Below the pieces are notes generated by a model. It saw only the letters and a list, made by a program, of their open reading frames with translations, searched no databases and was not told the origin of the DNA. A program made the position numbers and the translations under genes. Shown piece by piece: positions 28,921-32,847 of a stretch of 32,847 nt of DNA; positions within the stretch are counted from its first letter, which is position 1, and each line of letters starts with the position of its first letter. The DNA is from JAPUDQ01 sp039916485 (GTDB taxonomy: Bacteria; Patescibacteriota; Saccharimonadia; Saccharimonadales; Saccharimonadaceae): positions 1 through 32,847 of the forward strand of contig JBDSLH010000017.1 of NCBI GenBank assembly GCA_039916485.1. The letters are read 5' to 3'.

Positions 28921-29421
28921 TTAAAGCTGTGGTTGGCCAGCAGCAGGGTTACTAAAGTAGTCGATCTCTTTGACAACGTCGAGGAGAGCTTCGGCTCGCT
29001 TTGAGTCATCAGTGATACTTTTTGCGGCATCGTAAGCACTTTGGACAAGCGTTTTGTCATCTGTTGAGCGAATGATGAGCAGTAATGTGTCGAATTTCTC
29101 GTCAGCCGGGAGATCCAGCTTGTCGACAAGTGGTCGTAACTCTGCGAGGGCATCCTTTTTGATAGACTCGAGGCCAGGATCGGTTACTTGGGTAGATGGA
29201 GTGTTGCTACTGTTGTCTACTGGACTGATAACGGGCTCGATAGGATCAAGTGGTGCAGGGGTTTGAACAGGGTCGGTTGGCATAGCAGGGGTTGTCGGTT
29301 CAAATGCTAATCCTTGATCTTGTGTTGGTGCTGGAGCAGATTGGATCGGTGCATCCTGCATACCCTCAAGCACTTTCGCTAGCTCGGCGTCATCTGTCAT
29401 CGGTTCTACAGTCTTATCCAT
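28921..29421 (-). CDS. Proline-rich protein with helical C-terminal domain, unknown
   Basis: A 166-residue soluble protein. Residues 1-80 are acidic and Pro/Thr-rich (PVQTPAPLDPIEPV) and probably disordered. Residues 85-160 are helical, built from short helices (KKDALAELRPLVDKLDLPADEKFDTLLLIIRSTDD, LVQSAYDAAKSITDDSKRAEALLDVVKEIDYF). I do not recognise it. GGGGTGGG precedes ATG 29421. It converges on the sigma-like gene with a 2-bp gap and is divergent from the PGI/PMI gene. Confidence 0.72.
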   Translation of the reverse strand: MDKTVEPMTDDAELAKVLEGMQDAPIQSAPAPTQDQGLAFEPTTPAMPTDPVQTPAPLDPIEPVISPVDNSSNTPSTQVTDPGLESIKKDALAELRPLVDKLDLPADEKFDTLLLIIRSTDDKTLVQSAYDAAKSITDDSKRAEALLDVVKEIDYFSNPAAGQPQL

Positions 29422-29435
29422 GGTCCCACCCCTTA

Positions 29436-29459
29436 AAATCGTTATGATAAATCGTTATG
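29436..29459. repeat. 11-bp direct repeat in the leader of the 28921-29421 gene
   Basis: AAATCGTTATG occurs at 29436-29446 and 29449-29459 (period 13) between the ribosome site and the likely promoter. It may be a regulator site; the rest of 29460-29607 holds a TTGAAC-TCC-GTTCAA hairpin (29495-29509) and TATATC/GATATA, and no gene. Confidence 0.5.
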
Positions 29460-29607
29460 CTTACTGTATCATAGTAGGAGCGAGCGAGTAAAGATTTGAA
29501 CTCCGTTCAAGGTCTTTCGAGCCGTGAACTTCGTATATCTCTGATATAGATGGAGTGGGCTAAGAGAATATACACATACGCTAAAGCCTAATAGTAAAGG
29601 GAGTTTT

Positions 29608-30645
29608 ATGGACATACTTGATAACCAAAATGTGATTGCTCAGCGAGACACTCAAGACGCTCTCGGGCTTGCTGCAGAAACAACCTCTCAACTCGTACAT
29701 GATTTTGAGTTCTCTGCACCAGACCATGCCGACATACATGCTGTTGTATTTGCTGGTATGGGGGGTAGTGCACTACAAGCAGAATTTGTAAAAACATGGC
29801 CAGAACTCAATATCCCATATGTTATTTCCAAAGATTATGAGCTGCCGGCATTTATCAACGAACATACGCTTGTTATCGTCTCTAGCTACTCTGGTAATAC
29901 TGAGGAAACATTGTCTGCACTAGATATCGCGCTTCAGCATAATGCTCAAATAGTCGTAACTACCGGGGGGGGTAAACTCCAAGAAGCCGCGGAGCACCAT
30001 AATCTCCCACATATTATCGTTCCCAAAGCCGTCCAGCCGCGCATGGCGGTCTTTTATGCGTTTCGGGCGTTGCTAGAGGCGCTTGTTGCATACGGGCTGG
30101 CTGAGGAGAGCTCACTTGATACGCTCCAAGTAGCCAGTAGTAATCTGCAGCAACATGTCGTCCAGTGGACGAAAGATGTCGAGACTGAGAACAATCCTGC
30201 AAAGCAACTCGCTCTCAAGCTTATGGGTAAAACGCCAATAATATACTCAGGACCAAAGATGGCGCCAGCAGCCTATAAATGGAAAATTAGTTTTAATGAG
30301 AGTGCAAAAAATACATCGTGGTATGGTACTTTTCCTGAGTTTAATCACAACGAGTTTATCGGTTGGAGTTCGCACCCAGTAGAAAAACCGTTTGCGGTGA
30401 TTGATCTACATTCAAACTACGAACATCCACGCACAAAGTTGCGGTTCGAAGTGACGGATCGGTTGCTTTCAGGAATGCGACCTAAGGCTATACCTATTAC
30501 TGCCGAGGGTGAGTCTGTCATCGAACAGATGCTTTACCTGACATTACTGGGAGATTTCGTGTCAATATACTTAGGACTACTCAATGGGGTTGATCCAAGC
30601 CCGGTCGCTTTAGTCGAAAAATTTAAAAAAGAGTTGGACGCATAA
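29608..30645 (+). CDS. Bifunctional phosphoglucose/phosphomannose isomerase (SIS domain)
   Basis: A 345-residue cytosolic isomerase linking glucose-6-, fructose-6- and mannose-6-phosphate. The N-terminal SIS domain shows VVFAGMGGSALQAEFV and VIVSSYSGNTEETLSAL (phosphate-binding Ser/Thr). The C-terminal half has FPEFNHNEFIGW, with the Glu/His residues used in the PGI/PMI family, and the ending YLGLLNGVDPSPVALVEKFKKEL is typical. AAAGGGAG precedes ATG 29608. The cupin gene follows with no gap. In a small genome one enzyme doing both isomerisations is economical. Confidence 0.93.
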   Translation: MDILDNQNVIAQRDTQDALGLAAETTSQLVHDFEFSAPDHADIHAVVFAGMGGSALQAEFVKTWPELNIPYVISKDYELPAFINEHTLVIVSSYSGNTEETLSALDIALQHNAQIVVTTGGGKLQEAAEHHNLPHIIVPKAVQPRMAVFYAFRALLEALVAYGLAEESSLDTLQVASSNLQQHVVQWTKDVETENNPAKQLALKLMGKTPIIYSGPKMAPAAYKWKISFNESAKNTSWYGTFPEFNHNEFIGWSSHPVEKPFAVIDLHSNYEHPRTKLRFEVTDRLLSGMRPKAIPITAEGESVIEQMLYLTLLGDFVSIYLGLLNGVDPSPVALVEKFKKELDA

Positions 30646-30648
30646 GTG

Positions 30649-31083
30649 ATGCCACCTCTAAACATCGACACTTCGAGTTTTTCTAATGATTCCTATGTAA
30701 AGCGGGTCGAGAAGCCTTGGGGATACGAGATACACTGGGTACCTGAGCACGCTCCATATATAGGCAAGATATTGCATATCAACCAAGGTGCACGACTCAG
30801 TCTCCAGCTGCATGATGAAAAACAAGAGAGCTGGTTTCTCATGTCAGGAGATGCAACCGTTATTTGGGAAGATCCACAAGGAGTATTGATCGAAACACGT
30901 CTTGAAAAAGGTGTTGGTTATACGACGAGGGTTGGTCAAAAGCATCGTCTTACAGGTGTAACTGATTGCGATATTGTTGAAGTTTCTACACCAGAATCAG
31001 GCACAACGTGGCGACTCGAAGATGATTATTCTCGACCAGATGAGACTCCCGAGCAACGGAAACGGGAACGCGGCGAGCTGTAA
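30649..31083 (+). CDS. Cupin, mannose-6-phosphate isomerase type II-like
   Basis: A 144-residue single-domain cupin resembling the C-terminal isomerase domain of mannose-1-phosphate guanylyltransferase/ManC proteins. It shows VEKPWGYEIHWV, INQGARLSLQLHDEKQESWFLMSGDATV (cupin motif 1 with metal-binding His/Glu) and GQKHRLTGVTDCDIVEVSTPE (motif 2), then LEDDYSRPDE as in L-x-D-D-Y-G-R. GTG 30646, immediately after the PGI/PMI stop, is an equally possible start. Coupling to the SIS isomerase suggests a joint role in mannose-phosphate metabolism; a regulatory or epimerase-like cupin cannot be excluded. Confidence 0.82.
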   Translation: MPPLNIDTSSFSNDSYVKRVEKPWGYEIHWVPEHAPYIGKILHINQGARLSLQLHDEKQESWFLMSGDATVIWEDPQGVLIETRLEKGVGYTTRVGQKHRLTGVTDCDIVEVSTPESGTTWRLEDDYSRPDETPEQRKRERGEL

Positions 31084-32304
31084 CTATTCGTATTGTCGGA
31101 GGGCTTCAATAGGATCTTTTTGTGAGGCTTTGACTGCAGGGTAGAGCCCGAATAAGATGCCAACACCGAGAGCTAGCCCCATGGCTATGCCGACGATTCC
31201 CCAGGTCAGCGCTGGCTGGAACGAGAAGAATGTTGCAATGAAAAATGCGATGATATAGGCACTGAGTAAACCGATAATCCCACCGACAACCGTCATTGTG
31301 AGTGACTCGATGAGGAACTGCCATAGGATCTGACCATTACTTGCACCGAGAGCCTTGCGTATGCCGATCTCACGGGTTCGTTCGATGACAGATACAAGCA
31401 TAATATTCATGATACCGATACCACCGACGATGAGGGCAACTGCAGCCACAGCGGCCGTAATAAATACGATCAGGTCGTAAAATGCATTGGCAGTGATGGC
31501 GGCATTTTTGCCTTCGACAACAGTGAAGTCACGCTCGCCATCATGATTGTTTAGAAGAGTTGTGTCGATTTCTGCAGCGGTCTTACCGATCGTGGTTGCA
31601 TCATTTGCTCGCATGATCATCTGACCAATTTGAGCGATTCCTTGGTTGAAACTTTTGCCATCTTCGAGGCTAATAAAGACGCTTTTGTCGATGTTGACGC
31701 CGACTGCATTGATCGGAGCACCAGTGCTTTTTATTACCCCGATGACGGTATGCGGTCGACCTTTGACAACTATTTCTTGGCCACGTGCTTGATCTGTGCC
31801 GATAAGATCGATAGCAGCGTGATTACCGAGCACAACAGTGTCGCGGTTGGTTGTCTCGCTGACGAACTGACCAGATGCAAGTTTGAGTTTCAGGAGGGTG
31901 ACAAAGTCTGGGTTGGTCGCGATGATCGGGGTGCCTTTTACCTGCTGATCTTTGTATTTGACAGTACCGTTGATGAACATAATAGGCGCTACTGCATCTG
32001 TTTTCTTGAGGCCTTCGATTGATCTAACATCGCGCTCAGTCAGTGTCGACGCGGAGTTGTTGGTAAATGGCGTATATGCGCTGAGGGCTGTCCGCTGATC
32101 GATGCCACCAGGCTTTGCGAGGATAATCCCATTGTCGAGACCAGTGATCTGGTTTGCAATTGTGCGTTTTGCACCTTCGCCGAGTGCTAAGACAAGTGTA
32201 ATAGATAGTACACCGATAATAATCCCAAGCGTCGTGAGCGTGGTACGGACACGGGTGCTGCGGAGGCTTTCCATGGCGACGCGGATATGGCTCGATACTA
32301 TCAT
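31084..32304 (-). CDS. MacB-type ABC transporter permease
   Basis: A 406-residue membrane protein of the MacB/FtsX-like family. It has a first helix at about 22-42 (TTLTTLGIIIGVLSITLVLAL), an extracytoplasmic MacB core domain of about 230 residues, and three C-terminal helices (about 275-300, 330-355, 370-390). The conserved IERTREIGIRKALGAS motif precedes the second-last helix, and it ends YPAVKASQKDPIEALRQYE. Such permeases act as mechanotransmitters exporting peptides, lipoproteins or drugs. GAGG precedes ATG 32304, which overlaps the stop of the ATPase gene (ATGA). No membrane-fusion partner is seen inside the window. Confidence 0.93.
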   Translation of the reverse strand: MIVSSHIRVAMESLRSTRVRTTLTTLGIIIGVLSITLVLALGEGAKRTIANQITGLDNGIILAKPGGIDQRTALSAYTPFTNNSASTLTERDVRSIEGLKKTDAVAPIMFINGTVKYKDQQVKGTPIIATNPDFVTLLKLKLASGQFVSETTNRDTVVLGNHAAIDLIGTDQARGQEIVVKGRPHTVIGVIKSTGAPINAVGVNIDKSVFISLEDGKSFNQGIAQIGQMIMRANDATTIGKTAAEIDTTLLNNHDGERDFTVVEGKNAAITANAFYDLIVFITAAVAAVALIVGGIGIMNIMLVSVIERTREIGIRKALGASNGQILWQFLIESLTMTVVGGIIGLLSAYIIAFFIATFFSFQPALTWGIVGIAMGLALGVGILFGLYPAVKASQKDPIEALRQYE

Positions 32305-32847
32305 GATGTACCTCGTTTGCGAGTTGTTTTTGCTGCACCAAGTGGTCGTTTGGCGCTCGGATCAATTTCTGGCTCAGGGTGTTTGGTATCACGTGCAATT
32401 CGGCCGTCAAACATGTGGATGATACGCGTAGCGTAGGTGGTGAGGTCTGGGTTGTGGGTCACCATGATAATGGTGTTGCCACGGCGGTGAATGTCACTGA
32501 GCTCCGCCATAATGAGTTCTGATGCCTTGCTATCGAGGTTACCGGTCGGCTCATCTGCAAGGATAATGCTTGGCTTGTTGACGAGAGCTCGAGCAATTGC
32601 GACCCGCTGAAGCTGGCCACCACTAAGTTGAGTGGGCATGAAGTATTCACGCTCAGAAAGATCAAATGTTTTGAGCAGTCTGCTTGCAGCTTTGAGTTGG
32701 CGGTAGCGCGGCATGTTGGTGTAGGTGAGTGGTAGCGCGACATTGTCGATAATCGTCATGCGTGGAAGCAAATTAAAACTTTGGAATACAAATCCAATCT
32801 CGTGTGAACGGATATATGCACGACGTCGTGATGGGATGCTGTCGACA
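32301..32847 (-). CDS. ABC transporter ATPase (MacB/LolD type), 5' end outside window
   Basis: The frame is open to the right edge, so the N-terminus with the Walker A P-loop is missing. What remains starts inside VDSIPSRRRAYIRSHEIGFVFQ (Q-loop), followed by the signature LSGGQLQRVAIARAL, Walker B IILADEPTGNLD, and the H-loop MVTHNPDL. The FVFQSFNLLPRM stretch is typical of MacB/LolD ATPases. A basic C-terminal extension of about 35 residues (TKHPEPEIDPSAKRPL) is extra. It overlaps the permease start by 4 bp. Confidence 0.95.
   Translation of the reverse strand, partial: VDSIPSRRRAYIRSHEIGFVFQSFNLLPRMTIIDNVALPLTYTNMPRYRQLKAASRLLKTFDLSEREYFMPTQLSGGQLQRVAIARALVNKPSIILADEPTGNLDSKASELIMAELSDIHRRGNTIIMVTHNPDLTTYATRIIHMFDGRIARDTKHPEPEIDPSAKRPLGAAKTTRKRGTS

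Noticed and set aside
1..32847. CRISPR array or insertion sequence
   Set aside because: No regularly spaced repeats and no transposase were seen; the only mobile unit found is the serine-recombinase element.

Overview
This window looks like chromosomal DNA of a Candidate Phyla Radiation bacterium, most probably Candidatus Saccharibacteria (TM7). The grounds are protein character and organisation, not a database search: a cluster of very small Cys-containing T4SS-pilin-like proteins beside PrgI and VirB6-like genes, a MurE-like ligase with a shortened N-terminal region, a bifunctional SIS-type sugar isomerase, small orphan membrane proteins, and UGA used as a normal stop.

Layout. (1) 1-7350: a type IV secretion/pilus locus. 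PrgI (running off the left edge), a 1070-residue VirB6/TrbL-like channel protein and a single-pass membrane protein read leftwards. From a divergent promoter region, six pilin-like genes read rightwards, mostly overlapping or tightly spaced, and end at a near-perfect hairpin terminator shared with a convergent hsp20. (2) 7365-8879: hsp20, comF and two tRNA-Ser genes (TGA, GCT). (3) 8870-12742: an AT-rich integrated element of about 3.9 kb bounded by a 12-bp direct repeat of the tRNA-Ser(GCT) 3' end. It carries a large serine recombinase, a structured RNA with its own promoter and terminator, a small PH-like protein, a Panacea-type antitoxin with its presumed toxin, and a three-gene leftward operon including an HTH protein. 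(4) 12743-17114: tRNA-Arg(GCG), tRNA-Ser(CGA), peculiar partial tRNA copies next to tRNA genes, DUF378, MFS, HIT and orphan membrane/secreted proteins. (5) 17111-22933: valS, tsaD, a murE-like gene and two small orphans. (6) 23011-32847: phosphohexomutase, a strikingly GC-rich orphan gene, CIRCE-groES-groEL, a divergent sigma-70-family gene, a SIS-type phosphoglucose/phosphomannose isomerase with a cupin partner, and a MacB-type ABC exporter running off the right edge.

How the genes work together. The left part builds an envelope-spanning conjugation or pilus-like machine. The sugar genes (phosphohexomutase, PGI/PMI, cupin) fit hexose-phosphate interconversion for glycan or nucleotide-sugar supply. 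groES-groEL is controlled by a perfect CIRCE operator, implying an HrcA repressor elsewhere.

The observations most worth a second look are these. The recombinase reading frame runs through the attachment core, so excision would replace its last 15 residues by an in-frame 45-residue tail and couple it to the operon at the other end of the element. A compact structured RNA starts exactly at its predicted +1. Two tRNA-Ser genes are each followed, after a hairpin, by a copy of their own T-arm and 3' tail split at the same T-loop position by about 72 nt. About ten genes place the ATG 6-9 nt after the -10 box, indicating leaderless mRNAs.
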